Notes under the pieces: generated by a model
The model's input: only the letters and a program-made list of their open reading frames with translations
The model's database searches: none
Told to the model about the DNA's origin: nothing
Source: JABAAI01 sp965261955
GTDB lineage: Bacteria > Spirochaetota > Leptospiria > Leptospirales > Leptonemataceae
Reading direction: 5' to 3'
Length of the DNA stretch: 64,000 nt
Assembly (NCBI GenBank): GCA_965261955.1
Contig: CBDHEM010000013.1
Coordinates: 124,001-188,000, forward strand
Program-made: the position numbers and the translations under genes
Shown here: positions 35,200-44,059 of the stretch, one piece after another
How the letters are laid out: every line of letters starts with the position of its first letter
Position numbering within the stretch: position 1 is the first letter of the stretch

Positions 35200-36384
35200 G
35201 TGTCAAAAAAACGTGATTATAAAATGGCAAAGGCAAGTAAACTTCATCTAAATTCATCTTTCTTTCAAGAACAAAATCGCTTAACCCCTATTGAGGCACA
35301 TCGGCCAACGCTCAGTAAGCGTGAGTTAGAATCTGTATTAAATTGCTTGGTTGCAGATCAATTGGGACAAGGTCAAATCACGCGTCGTTTTGAACGTTCT
35401 TTTGGAACAACATTTGGCTTTCCCCATGCATTAGCCCTACATTCCCGTACAGCTGCCTATCACATGGCTCTTATGGGCCTGGAAGTAGGATCTGAAGATC
35501 ATGTGATACTCAGTCCTCTTTCTTCTGAATCGGCCTGTGATGCGGCTCGATACGTAGGTGCCTCAGTTCATCTCATTGATGTAGAAAAAGAGTCTTTTCA
35601 TCCTTCACAGGAAAAAGTGCTCTCACTATTCAAAAGCACAAACGAGCAAATAAAAGGGGAGAACTCTAGTCAGAGCAATAGTACTCAAAAAATTGTCTAT
35701 ATTGCAGACCACTGTTTTGGCTCCCCTATCCCCTATAATCTGAAAAAGCTAAGGGATGCCGGTTTATTGCTTATAGAAGATTTTACAGGCCTAGTTGGCT
35801 CTGATAAGGAAGGTTCCTTTTTTGGAAAAACTGGTGATTATGGTATCTGTGGTCTTTCTGAATATGACTTGGTAACCACAGGGAATGGAGCCTTGCTGGT
35901 CACAGCGGATGCTCAGTTGTACAAAAATGTAAATACCTTACGCTACGGTGCAAAACGAGAAACCAACGTATTAGGCTACGATTATCGTCTGGGAGATTTT
36001 CAGACAGCCATGGGGCTTGTCCAACTTTCTCATCTGGGTGTAACTCTAGCCCAACGTAAAAAAATCGGGTGTCACTATCTAAAAGTCCTACAAAAAACCA
36101 AGCATAAATCTTACTTTAAAGAAGCATCTGTGGATGCCTACTTACGATTCCCTGTGTATATACGAAAAGAAGCCGCAGAAGTCAGACGTTATTTTAACTC
36201 TCTACAAATTACTATTTCGCCCGTTTTGGAAGGCTTGCCTCTTCATCATCTCTTAGGAAAAGCTCCTCTGGAGTTCCCGAATGCAGAGCGACTCTTTAGG
36301 CGATGTATCTGTCTACCTCTCTATCCCAATCTAGGATCTGCAAGTATAGAAAGGATTTCCTCTGCGATAAGGGCACTAATATAA
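35200..36384 (+). CDS. DegT/DnrJ/EryC1-fold protein without the PLP lysine
   Basis: 394 residues with the fold of DegT sugar aminotransferases: PTLSKRELESVLNCLVADQL, QITRRFERSFG, ALHSRTAAYHMALMGLEVGS, EDFTGLVGS (the pyridine-binding Asp, D194, is kept) and RYGAKRETNVLGYDYRLGDF. At the catalytic position the family reads TKN(I/L)TTGEGG; here it is YDLVTTGNGA, so Asp223 replaces the Schiff-base Lys. The protein is therefore unlikely to be a normal aminotransferase. The start is a GTG at 35200; an ATG at 35224 is an alternative. The next gene follows after about 20 bp. Confidence 0.85.
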   Translation: MSKKRDYKMAKASKLHLNSSFFQEQNRLTPIEAHRPTLSKRELESVLNCLVADQLGQGQITRRFERSFGTTFGFPHALALHSRTAAYHMALMGLEVGSEDHVILSPLSSESACDAARYVGASVHLIDVEKESFHPSQEKVLSLFKSTNEQIKGENSSQSNSTQKIVYIADHCFGSPIPYNLKKLRDAGLLLIEDFTGLVGSDKEGSFFGKTGDYGICGLSEYDLVTTGNGALLVTADAQLYKNVNTLRYGAKRETNVLGYDYRLGDFQTAMGLVQLSHLGVTLAQRKKIGCHYLKVLQKTKHKSYFKEASVDAYLRFPVYIRKEAAEVRRYFNSLQITISPVLEGLPLHHLLGKAPLEFPNAERLFRRCICLPLYPNLGSASIERISSAIRALI

Positions 36385-36404
36385 GTGCTTTATTTAATTA
36401 TACC

Positions 36405-37091
36405 ATGTTCAGCTTTTCAACTTTTATCACTGATTTATTCCGACTTGCTTTTTATCTTTTTTTCGTTTTTTCCATTTCCTCTATTTATTCCCAAAGTACA
36501 CCGGCTTTCTCTCCTCAAAAAGATCCTTTTCCCAAAACGAAAAAGAAAATCACCACGGATAGCGCAACTCCATCATCATCTCCAAAGAAAGGAAATACAC
36601 TTACACTAAAAAACTCTGCTTCTCAGTCTCAGACGAACTTCACAAAACAAACACAGATCTTGTTAGGGGACGGAAGAAGTGTAAAAGGGACTATCAGAAT
36701 TAAAGTTCCTGACACGATTGATATACAACACACCAAAGATGGCATACAATATACAAAAAGTATTCAAATGGAAGAAGTCACTTCTATTGAGTTAAAAAAC
36801 TGGAAAGGGAAATTTATTAAACGTAAGTCCCAAGGGACGATATATAGTTTCGAAGTTGTCCGATACATCATTCATCTCAATGGCGGACAAACACTTTTAC
36901 GCATCGGCTATTTTTTACCATTCTTGCGAGAAATTGTACTCACGAATAGTAATGGGAATGTCCGTTTATATAGCTATTGGCTTGATCTATATCTAAAAAA
37001 AGGAACTTGGCATACCGGACAAAAAGGCGCTCCAAATACAGAGTGGAACGTCTCCCATTCTGATGTGATTAAAAAAATAATTTTCTTGTGA
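36405..37091 (+). CDS. Hypothetical secreted protein
   Basis: 228 residues from the ATG at 36405 (the open frame extends further upstream, into the DegT-fold gene). There is a signal peptide (LAFYLFFVFSISSIYSQS), then a Ser/Lys-rich linker of about 60 residues, then a beta-rich domain (TQILLGDGRSVKGTIRIKVP, MEEVTSIELKNWKGKF, IHLNGGQTLLRIGYFLPFLR). The family is not recognised. It lies 20 bp downstream of the DegT-fold gene, so they probably share a transcript. Confidence 0.65.
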   Translation: MFSFSTFITDLFRLAFYLFFVFSISSIYSQSTPAFSPQKDPFPKTKKKITTDSATPSSSPKKGNTLTLKNSASQSQTNFTKQTQILLGDGRSVKGTIRIKVPDTIDIQHTKDGIQYTKSIQMEEVTSIELKNWKGKFIKRKSQGTIYSFEVVRYIIHLNGGQTLLRIGYFLPFLREIVLTNSNGNVRLYSYWLDLYLKKGTWHTGQKGAPNTEWNVSHSDVIKKIIFL

Positions 37092-37187
37092 TTTCTTATT
37101 CAAGATTCACTTGAGTTCGCTTAAAATATTGTTTCCTTTATTTTTCTCAAAGGCAACGCAAGTGCCATTCCATTATAAAAGGGACTA

Positions 37188-38381
37188 TTATAGTCCCAAT
37201 CGTTTACTTTGTTTTTGGCTATTTCGCAAATGATTTTTTGTATCCCGGTAAAATTGCATCATATGGTAATAGTCTCTTGGTGGGAGTTTTAAGTTCAAAA
37301 AATTATTACCTAAAAATTCTTTTATAGGAAGGACATAATAATTTTTTTTGTTTCGCTTTTTTTCGACATAAACCCAAATCGGTTCGTAATGTATACCCCC
37401 CAATCGAACTTGTTTTTCTTTTCTGACTTTTATCAAGTCAAAATAAAGTATTATGCCCCCACTTGTATATCGCCATCTTTGATTTGAAATAAAATTTCCC
37501 AGTGAGTAAGCAACAAATCGCTTTCGTGTACGACCATATATATCTTTTTTTTTTTGAATTTGAAAGGGTTGTAGAACGTGTGAATGAGTTCCTAAAACAA
37601 TATCTGCACCATGATGAAAGGCATAATTTACATAAAATTTTTGTAAATTCGATGGAAAACGATTGTACTCTTTACCAAAATGTAAAAGCACTATCGTTGC
37701 ATCTGGCTTCATAGAATATGCCACTCGTAAATCTTTTGCTAAATTATTTTTATTTAAAATATTTACCCTAACATCTCTAGGAATGGGGATACCGTTTGTA
37801 CCATAGCTGTAATTTAAGAAAGCAAGACGAAAGCCTTTCTTTCTTATAAGAAGTACACGTTGTCTATTCCATTCATTATGGGAGCTATAGGTTCCAAGAT
37901 GATAAAATCCAAGACGATAAGAAACTTGTCTAGTTCGTACTAAACCAAGACGACCTGTATCTAAACTATGATTGTTGGCAAGAGAAAGCAGATCTACACC
38001 GGCATTGCGTAAGGCCCTAACTAGAGCATCCGGAGAACCAAAAAGAGGGTATCCTCCATATAAATGAGAATTACCCGGAAGAGTTGTTTCTAAGTTAGCT
38101 ATGGCTAAATGAGGAAACGATAAATATTTTTTTATATACGCAAAAACATTATCAAAACGATAACACTGACAAGATTTTTCATAGGCCGCTTTTAACTGAG
38201 CCTTATGACACATAACGTCTCCAATCACAGCTAACCGTATGTGAGGGCCCTCAGAATAGGAGGAATTTTTAAAAGGAAAAGAGCTACAAAAAAAAGGGAA
38301 AAAACAACTACATAAAGCAATAGAAAAAATAATGAATAAACGCAATATGCTATTTTTTTGTAAAAGGACCAGAGGGAACAT
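37188..38381 (-). CDS. CapA-like metallophosphatase-fold protein
   Basis: About 397 residues. An N-terminal hydrophobic segment (FIIFSIALCSCFFPFF) may be a signal or lipoprotein anchor. The catalytic domain shows AVIGDVMCH, AIANLETTLPG, SLANNHSLDTG, IVLLHFGKEYNRFPSNLQKF and GADIVLGTHSHVLQPF, the conserved pattern of the CapA / poly-gamma-glutamate synthesis family (PGA_cap). The open frame reaches 38411; the ATG at 38381 is chosen. Even so it overlaps the 3' end of the upstream DUF1820 gene by about 32 bp. The substrate is unknown. Confidence 0.85.
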   Translation of the reverse strand: MFPLVLLQKNSILRLFIIFSIALCSCFFPFFCSSFPFKNSSYSEGPHIRLAVIGDVMCHKAQLKAAYEKSCQCYRFDNVFAYIKKYLSFPHLAIANLETTLPGNSHLYGGYPLFGSPDALVRALRNAGVDLLSLANNHSLDTGRLGLVRTRQVSYRLGFYHLGTYSSHNEWNRQRVLLIRKKGFRLAFLNYSYGTNGIPIPRDVRVNILNKNNLAKDLRVAYSMKPDATIVLLHFGKEYNRFPSNLQKFYVNYAFHHGADIVLGTHSHVLQPFQIQKKKDIYGRTRKRFVAYSLGNFISNQRWRYTSGGIILYFDLIKVRKEKQVRLGGIHYEPIWVYVEKKRNKKNYYVLPIKEFLGNNFLNLKLPPRDYYHMMQFYRDTKNHLRNSQKQSKRLGL

Positions 38382-38745
38382 AATGGGGAGGGAAATGAGA
38401 TCCACCACCACTATCAGAAGGAGCCCCCTTAGGTTGACCAGAATTTTTAGAAGATCCCCCTTTCATGGTTACCACACGTGGGCGAGGATTTGTCTCTCTT
38501 TGCATTTCATCTATACGAATTACACTGTGTAAGGGCACGAAAAAACGCTTTGTACTCTCAAACTCACTACGAAGCCCTTCTTCTGTGGGATCAACCAAAA
38601 TGGACGACTTTTTCCCAAAAACAATTTCCTCTAACTCTACAAAACCAAAAAGGTTGCTAGAAGAAACATTACGAACATATACCTCAAATACTTTCCCATT
38701 GTTATAAAAAGATACTCGATACAGACGCTTTTTGTCCATGGTCAA
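38350..38745 (-). CDS. DUF1820 family protein
   Basis: 131 residues. The core (KRLYRVSFYNNGKVFEVYVR, FGFVELEEIVFGKKSSILVD, PTEEGLRSEFESTKRFFVPL, HSVIRIDEM) matches DUF1820, a small conserved protein of unknown function. The C-terminal 40 residues are a low-complexity Gly/Ser/Pro tail. It is upstream of, and overlaps, the CapA-like gene. Confidence 0.85.
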   Translation of the reverse strand: MTMDKKRLYRVSFYNNGKVFEVYVRNVSSSNLFGFVELEEIVFGKKSSILVDPTEEGLRSEFESTKRFFVPLHSVIRIDEMQRETNPRPRVVTMKGGSSKNSGQPKGAPSDSGGGSHFPPHYVPSGPFTKK

Positions 38746-39768
38746 GTGGTCAATCTCTCACCAGAACTTATATTGTCAACCTGTGCTTTTATATCTCCTC
38801 TGAAGGGCGTACCTCTTACTTGTGGGAAAAATGATGTTGTACTGTAAGCAAGAAGTTTTCGGTTGAGCTCTATTGAATTATTGGGGGATTACAATATGTA
38901 TTTTACCGCCCAAGAAATCAGGAGAGTGTAAATGATTTTGTGTAAATGGACCTTCTTCTATTCCGCAAGCTGTCTAATCTATTGGTATTTTCTCGTCAAA
39001 CAAAATCACAAACTGTTGCAGAGCCGTATCCCAATTTTTGATTGGCATAGTCCATTCTTTAGATGCTGGTTTAATCCCTTAAAACTATACAGTCTTTTTT
39101 ATATTTGGGGCTCTTACTAAATAAAGAATTACCCATATTACCTCTCTATTTTGGGACTGTTGTAAGAGTCCCTCTATTTACCATTTTTGCAACAACTCCA
39201 ATAGAGAGAGACTCATATGGAGAGAGACTCTTTTGCTAAAAATTTTCTATATCTATTGTCTCAATTTAGAGCAAAATGAAATGGGATACCTTTCTAAGCG
39301 TTTGGATAAAAATATTGGCGACATAAAAAAGCATTATAGAACTACACAATGAACTCTCCAGCAAGGAATTCGCTATATTTGCTTCAGAAAGCAAAATCAT
39401 ATCCCTTTATTTTTTAGTGATAGGTAAAAAAAAGAAAAATTCACAAAGTGTAATTGAAAACAGAAGGTACATGACCGATAAGCAACTACTACAGGTGGGA
39501 AGAATAGAAAAAAGAGATCGCTCGTTACATAGATGAAGATATGGGTGCTTTATTGTAAGAACGCTTTATCGCCAAATCACGAAGTCTTTGGAAAGTTCAG
39601 AGGGGAGCATATCTGTACAAATAATGAGAATTACACAACACTTATACAAAATCGCATCAGTATAATTCTTGTAAGTATCAGTTTTTATTTTTTTATGTGT
39701 AGTTCAATTGAAATAGTTGACATAAAACCATTTAGGTTTTAGATCACTTTTTCTGGTTAGCAGTAGAA
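38746..39768. other. About 1 kb without a credible gene
   Basis: Short frames near 38932 and 39533 lack protein character. Near 39154-39195 there is a degenerate copy of the small element (GGGACTGTTGTAAG with TTTTTGCAACAACTCC). The frame around 39500-39545 reads EIARYIDEDMGALL before a stop, which may be the residue of a lost gene. Confidence 0.45.
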
Positions 39769-40782
39769 ATGTTTCTTTTTAAAAATAAAACGAGTAAAGC
39801 CAATGTTCGGTCTCGCCTTTACTACGATACTTTCCCGCGAGATTTGAGTGAGATGATGGCAAGAAGCTTCTCATTTAAGGATATAGATGAAATTGGGAGA
39901 GATGTCTTTCATTCATACAATACACATGAGCTAGAAGGTGTACTCGTAGAGATCACAGTGTCTTCTTTAACGGCAGCATCTCGACTTGTGAAAGAGTGCA
40001 TTGAAAAAAAAGCTGTTTTACAACTGTTTAACTATCTCATGCAGATTGAAGGAAATTATTTGAATGGTAAAATTGTAGAGCTACATGGAGTAGAAGATAT
40101 TCTTTATCGTCTGAGAGAAAATAATTATTGTTACAGTTCTAAAAAAAGAGAAATTGTACCTCTTGATAACCAGAAAGCGAAAGATCAGAGAAAAATGGTT
40201 AATTGGGGGGGTGCATTACGTGATGGAAAGCTTTATAATCTAACTGTTGCATCAGTGGATGTCTGTGATCATTCAAAATGCGTAAGCAGATATGGTGTGG
40301 TTGCCATGGGAAAAGTTTTTACTGCCGTCTATGATCTTCTTTTTGAAATTACCATACAGTATGGTGGCCGTGTTTGGTCATGGGCTGGGGATGGTGGTAT
40401 TTTTGCTTTTCGTGGGAAAAATGGACTACGAAATAGTCTGCATTGTGCGATGGCCATGCAACTCGCTATGGTTTCTTTTAATCTACGCGAGGAGGTACGT
40501 ATGCAAGAAATTATTAGAGTGCGTATTGGCATAGACACTGGTTCCATACGTTTTTTTAATGATGTTGGGCATATTGTCTCTGAAGTCATCAATTATGCTG
40601 CTCATCTTGAAAAAAAAGGCACAGAGCCCAGTGGTATTTCTGTTTCTGATCATGTTTTTGGGAGCCTATCTCAAAAATTTCAACGCCTTTTCCCTGTGAA
40701 AAAAGACTTCGAAGATAGAACCGCTCATAGCATGGTTTTAGATTATGAAAATGGTTTTGGTCTAGTAGAGAAAGCAGACTAA
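39769..40782 (+). CDS. Class III adenylate/guanylate cyclase-like protein
   Basis: 337 residues. A C-terminal cyclase homology domain (about residues 155-330) shows NLTVASVDVCDHSKCV (first metal Asp), RVWSWAGDGGIFAF (second metal Asp), IRVRIGIDTGSIRFF and a final FQRLFPVKK. It should make cAMP or cGMP if active. The N-terminal 130 residues contain HELEGVLVEITVSSLTAA, a helical sensor or dimer part without a known name. The metal-binding Asp pair is kept. No partner gene is adjacent. Confidence 0.85.
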   Translation: MFLFKNKTSKANVRSRLYYDTFPRDLSEMMARSFSFKDIDEIGRDVFHSYNTHELEGVLVEITVSSLTAASRLVKECIEKKAVLQLFNYLMQIEGNYLNGKIVELHGVEDILYRLRENNYCYSSKKREIVPLDNQKAKDQRKMVNWGGALRDGKLYNLTVASVDVCDHSKCVSRYGVVAMGKVFTAVYDLLFEITIQYGGRVWSWAGDGGIFAFRGKNGLRNSLHCAMAMQLAMVSFNLREEVRMQEIIRVRIGIDTGSIRFFNDVGHIVSEVINYAAHLEKKGTEPSGISVSDHVFGSLSQKFQRLFPVKKDFEDRTAHSMVLDYENGFGLVEKAD

Positions 40783-41580
40783 AGATTATGCTCATCATCT
40801 TACTCAAGTAAGATAAGAATAAAATAAGATCAGTACAAAACCAACTATCTTCCATAATCATTCTTCACAAAACCATAACATCGATATAAAAAAGAATGGC
40901 TTGAACTTCCCAAAGCCATACAGCCATCCTCCGGTTGTACAAAAGTAAAGGGAGTACGCTTCTCTTACTTTTTCTTTTGACTATTTGTATGCTTGCAATA
41001 AACTTACAATCGTATCAACTCTTACACTGGTCCTATTTAAATTCTTCCATAACTTCTAGTTAAAAAAGCCCTCTTTCTAAACAAAGACAGACCTCTGTCT
41101 CAAAAGTTTATGATGCAAAAAATATATTACGTAAAATGGAAATTTCAGATAAAAATGGGAAAGTAATATCAACACAAATCTATCAGTGTTCAAATGAATT
41201 ATTAGTCGGAGGCATAGAAATGTTTGAGGAGAAAGAAAACACTCAAAAGTATACGATTAAAATTCTTTATAAAAAAAAGATACACACACAAACGATTGTC
41301 CAAAATAGTTCTACAGGAAAAGTACCATAAATTGCCTTTCTTTATAATATAAACAAACAGATCAAAAAAAGACACTTAGCAGTCGCTTTATCAAAGATTA
41401 GTCCCCAATATGTAGCTATTACTACGATAGGCCATACGACAGCTAAAGAAAGCTTCTACGCTACGTTTATCAAAATGAAATACAAAGGAAAAATGGAGAA
41501 AGAAGATGGAAAAAGGAGAAGGAGAGCATTTTCACCCATCCTTCTTCTCCTTCGAGACGGGGTTATAGTTCTAAACAGTT
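40783..41580. other. Eroded region, possible gene remnant
   Basis: A 64-residue frame at 41136-41330 (MEISDKNGKVISTQIYQCSN, then TQKYTIKILYKKKIHTQTIV) has protein-like character, and the frame continues upstream to KVYDAKNILRK. It may be the tail of a lost gene. The rest up to adk shows nothing recognisable. Confidence 0.35.
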
Positions 41581-42150
41581 TCACAAAACAGAGGATAGAG
41601 CGACTTCTATACGTAAAGATACCTCTTCTACCGTACCTAAACCATTTATCTTTTTTAAAATTCCTTCTGTTTCATAAAAATCTAGTAAAGGGAAAGTCTC
41701 TTTATTATAGTTTTGAATTCGAGCGACCACTACGTCTTTTGTATCATCCAAACGGTTTTGTTCTTTGGCTCGTTGCAATATACGTTCAATTAGATTCTGA
41801 TCTGGAACTTCTATACACAAAGCAACGTTTATACTCTGACCAAGGTCTTGGAGCATATTTTTTAACACATTAGCTTGCTTCACTGTTCGCGGAAAGCCAT
41901 CTAGAATATAGCCATTCTGCACGTCTGTGCTAGTCAGTCGCTCTTGAACAATACCAATCACCACTTCGTCTGGTACCAAAGCCCCTTTATCCATAAAGCT
42001 CTTTGCCTGTAGTCCCATTTCCGTCTGCTTACTTACAGCTTTGCGCAATATATCTCCAGTGGCGATTTGGGGAATATTGTGTTTGTTACAGATACGAACA
42101 GCTTGCGTACCTTTACCGGCACCAGGCGGGCCTATAAATAAAATTCTCAT
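41581..42150 (-). CDS. adk: Adenylate kinase, short type
   Basis: 189 residues, converting AMP and ATP to two ADP. The P-loop is GPPGAGKGTQ, the AMP site has ATGDILRKAV, NGYILDGFPRTVKQAN carries the conserved DGFPR, and RLDDTKDVV follows where longer enzymes have the lid. The lid domain with Zn-binding Cys is absent, as in the short bacterial enzymes. The gene stands alone. Confidence 0.95.
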   Translation of the reverse strand: MRILFIGPPGAGKGTQAVRICNKHNIPQIATGDILRKAVSKQTEMGLQAKSFMDKGALVPDEVVIGIVQERLTSTDVQNGYILDGFPRTVKQANVLKNMLQDLGQSINVALCIEVPDQNLIERILQRAKEQNRLDDTKDVVVARIQNYNKETFPLLDFYETEGILKKINGLGTVEEVSLRIEVALSSVL

Positions 42151-42413
42151 ATCGTTGTATAGTGCGAAAGCGAATCAAGCAAATTAAAAAGAGAAGCGAC
42201 CGAGTGAGCAGGAGAACGTAACCTTCATAGGGTTCGGTGTAAACTACTTTTTAATATATTCTATCCACTAAATGTGGATTCAATTCTGTAGTGCAACAGA
42301 GCCCAGAATAAGCCCTCAAAACTTTGATAGGTGCTCCAAGATATAGGAACTCCTAGGGTTGATATAGAATGGATTGACGTACCTCTTTATCATAGAATCA
42401 TGAGTATCTGGGT
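42151..42413. other. Divergent intergenic region
   Basis: Holds the upstream regions of adk (minus) and the first MaoC-like gene (plus). No specific promoter is assigned. Confidence 0.4.
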
Positions 42414-42854
42414 ATGGAACTTAGTAAAGATATCATAGGGAAACAATTCCCTCCTTACAGCATTCAAGTGGAGCGGGGAAAAATTCGAGAGTTTTGTTTA
42501 GCCATAGGTGAAAAAAACCCTCTTTATTTGGACCCAGAGGTGGCTCGCAAAATGGGATTTAGTGATACTCCAATCCCTCCTAGCTTCCAAACAACCTTTA
42601 CCTTCTGGGGTTGCCCGACTCTCTTTGAAGATATACGTAAGCTAGGAATAGATACAGACCGCCTACTTCACCTTAAAGAAGAGTACACCTATCTAAAACC
42701 TGTTTATCCCGGGATGACTATACACACACAAATGGAAGTGAATGATGTGAAAACAGGTAAAATGGACATGGTTACGTTTCGTAGTGACTACAAAAATGAA
42801 GAAAATGAAATTTGTATCAAAGCTGATATGTCTATTATAATCACTCCGCGCTAG
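42414..42854 (+). CDS. MaoC-like dehydratase subunit, FAS1-type N-terminal domain
   Basis: 146 residues with a hot-dog fold of the MaoC_dehydrat_N type: IGKQFPPYSIQVERGKIREF, AIGEKNPLYLDPEVARKMGF, PIPPSFQTTF and YTYLKPVYPGMTIHTQMEV. It pairs with the MaoC gene 27 bp downstream, as in HadA-HadB type two-subunit (3R)-hydroxyacyl dehydratases. In those complexes this subunit shapes the acyl-binding site. A role in fatty-acid or acyl-CoA metabolism is inferred. Confidence 0.85.
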   Translation: MELSKDIIGKQFPPYSIQVERGKIREFCLAIGEKNPLYLDPEVARKMGFSDTPIPPSFQTTFTFWGCPTLFEDIRKLGIDTDRLLHLKEEYTYLKPVYPGMTIHTQMEVNDVKTGKMDMVTFRSDYKNEENEICIKADMSIIITPR

Positions 42855-42881
42855 ATAAAATATAAGGAGCCTAAGAATCAC

Positions 42882-43301
42882 ATGAGCAAACGCATTTCTT
42901 TTAAAGACTATGAAATAGGAGATCCCATTCCTGATCTTGAAGTTGGCTGTATACAGCACATGGATCTCGTGCGGTACAGTGGTGCCTCCGGTGATTTTAA
43001 TCCCATTCATACGGACATAGACTTTGCTAAAAAAGTAGGGTTAGATGGGACGATCGCACATGGTATGTATGTTAAGGCACAATTGGGACGACTTCTTACA
43101 AATTGGGTTCATCCATCTCAAATTTTATCCTTGTATACAAAGTTTAAGGGTATGGTTCGACCCGGAGAAAACCTCAAATGTATTGGTAAAATTAAAAGAA
43201 AAAAAGAAGAAAATGGGAAAAAACTTCTAATTGTGGCCTTACGGGCCGTTGTAGGTGACGAAACACGTACTATCGCGGATGCAATGATTGACTGCGACTA
43301 G
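42882..43301 (+). CDS. MaoC-like dehydratase, catalytic subunit
   Basis: 139 residues with the hydratase 2 motif around YSGASGDFNPIHTDIDFAKK (catalytic Asp and His in DFNPIH), followed by IAHGMYVKAQLGRLLTNWV and KGMVRPGENLKCIGKI. It is the catalytic partner of the previous gene. The stop overlaps the convergent gene by 4 bp. It likely acts on (3R)-hydroxyacyl-CoA or -ACP. Confidence 0.9.
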   Translation: MSKRISFKDYEIGDPIPDLEVGCIQHMDLVRYSGASGDFNPIHTDIDFAKKVGLDGTIAHGMYVKAQLGRLLTNWVHPSQILSLYTKFKGMVRPGENLKCIGKIKRKKEENGKKLLIVALRAVVGDETRTIADAMIDCD

Positions 43302-43654
43302 ACCGTAAAACTAAAATACTCTCCAAGCATGGATTTACTAACCCCAGTGCTTTTGTGGTAGCGATGTGGGGCATATATATCCATTTGCTTATTTTTTCGC
43401 TCTTTCTCCATAAATTCTCGACTTCGATTCGAAGCACTATGTACGCTTTGATCCGTCTTTTGCAAAAAACGCATCAAAGTGGATGTAGATTCAGCTACTT
43501 TATTGACTGCTTTTGATTGAAAGTTACTTTCTTTTTTTACATCACTTAGGTCTTGTGTGCTACGATAAAGAATAGAGGCTTGCTGTTGGAGGACTTGGTT
43601 AGCTTGGCTAGGAACTGCATTCCAAGCCACCTGTATTTCCATAGGACTCATCAT
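43298..43654 (-). CDS. Hypothetical protein, helical
   Basis: 118 residues, family not recognised. The N-terminal 80 residues are Gln/Ser-rich and helical (QVAWNAVPSQANQVLQQQAS, NKVAESTSTLMRFLQKTDQS). The C-terminus has an aromatic end (YHKSTGVSKSMLGEYFSFTV). It is convergent with the MaoC gene. Confidence 0.55.
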   Translation of the reverse strand: MMSPMEIQVAWNAVPSQANQVLQQQASILYRSTQDLSDVKKESNFQSKAVNKVAESTSTLMRFLQKTDQSVHSASNRSREFMEKERKNKQMDIYAPHRYHKSTGVSKSMLGEYFSFTV

Positions 43655-43975
43655 AAGAACAACAACCCCTCAATAAGTAATATATTTTCCTCTGCGATGC
43701 AAGTACTATTTCTTAGGGAAAGCTAACAGTTCTCCCCTTTGGCTTCCGGAGAGGCAGATGACGCAAGTTCCGAAGCTCAGAAACTCTACTATAGAACTGT
43801 AACCATAGAACAGTAATGATAGAACAGCACCCTTAAAAAGATTTAAGGAATAAAGTATCTTGGGGGAGGAATTATACACCACAATGTCCTAATATGAACA
43901 TTGAACATCCCAGTGTTATTATTTTATACTGTCCGCCATTAATCTCACAACGCTTTCTTGTTATTTCCTGTTTTT
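43655..43975. other. Intergenic, nothing recognised
   Basis: About 320 bp upstream of the hypothetical gene on the minus strand. There is a short repetition of TATAGAAC-type text near 43793-43823. No gene. Confidence 0.4.
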
Positions 43976-44045
43976 ATTTCATAGTATTTCATAGTATTTC
44001 ATAGTATTTCATAGTATTTCATAGTATTTCATAGTATTTCATGGT
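43976..44045. repeat. 10-bp tandem repeat, seven copies
   Basis: Six copies of ATTTCATAGT and a last copy ATTTCATGGT, in a row. It lies 15 bp from the 3' end of the MFS gene. The function, if any, is unknown; the copy number could vary between strains. Confidence 0.95.
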
Positions 44046-44059
44046 GGAGTTGATCAAGG

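Noticed and set aside
38932..39120. 62-residue frame before the cyclase gene
   Set aside because: No recognisable domain, an aromatic-rich random-like composition and a poor start context.
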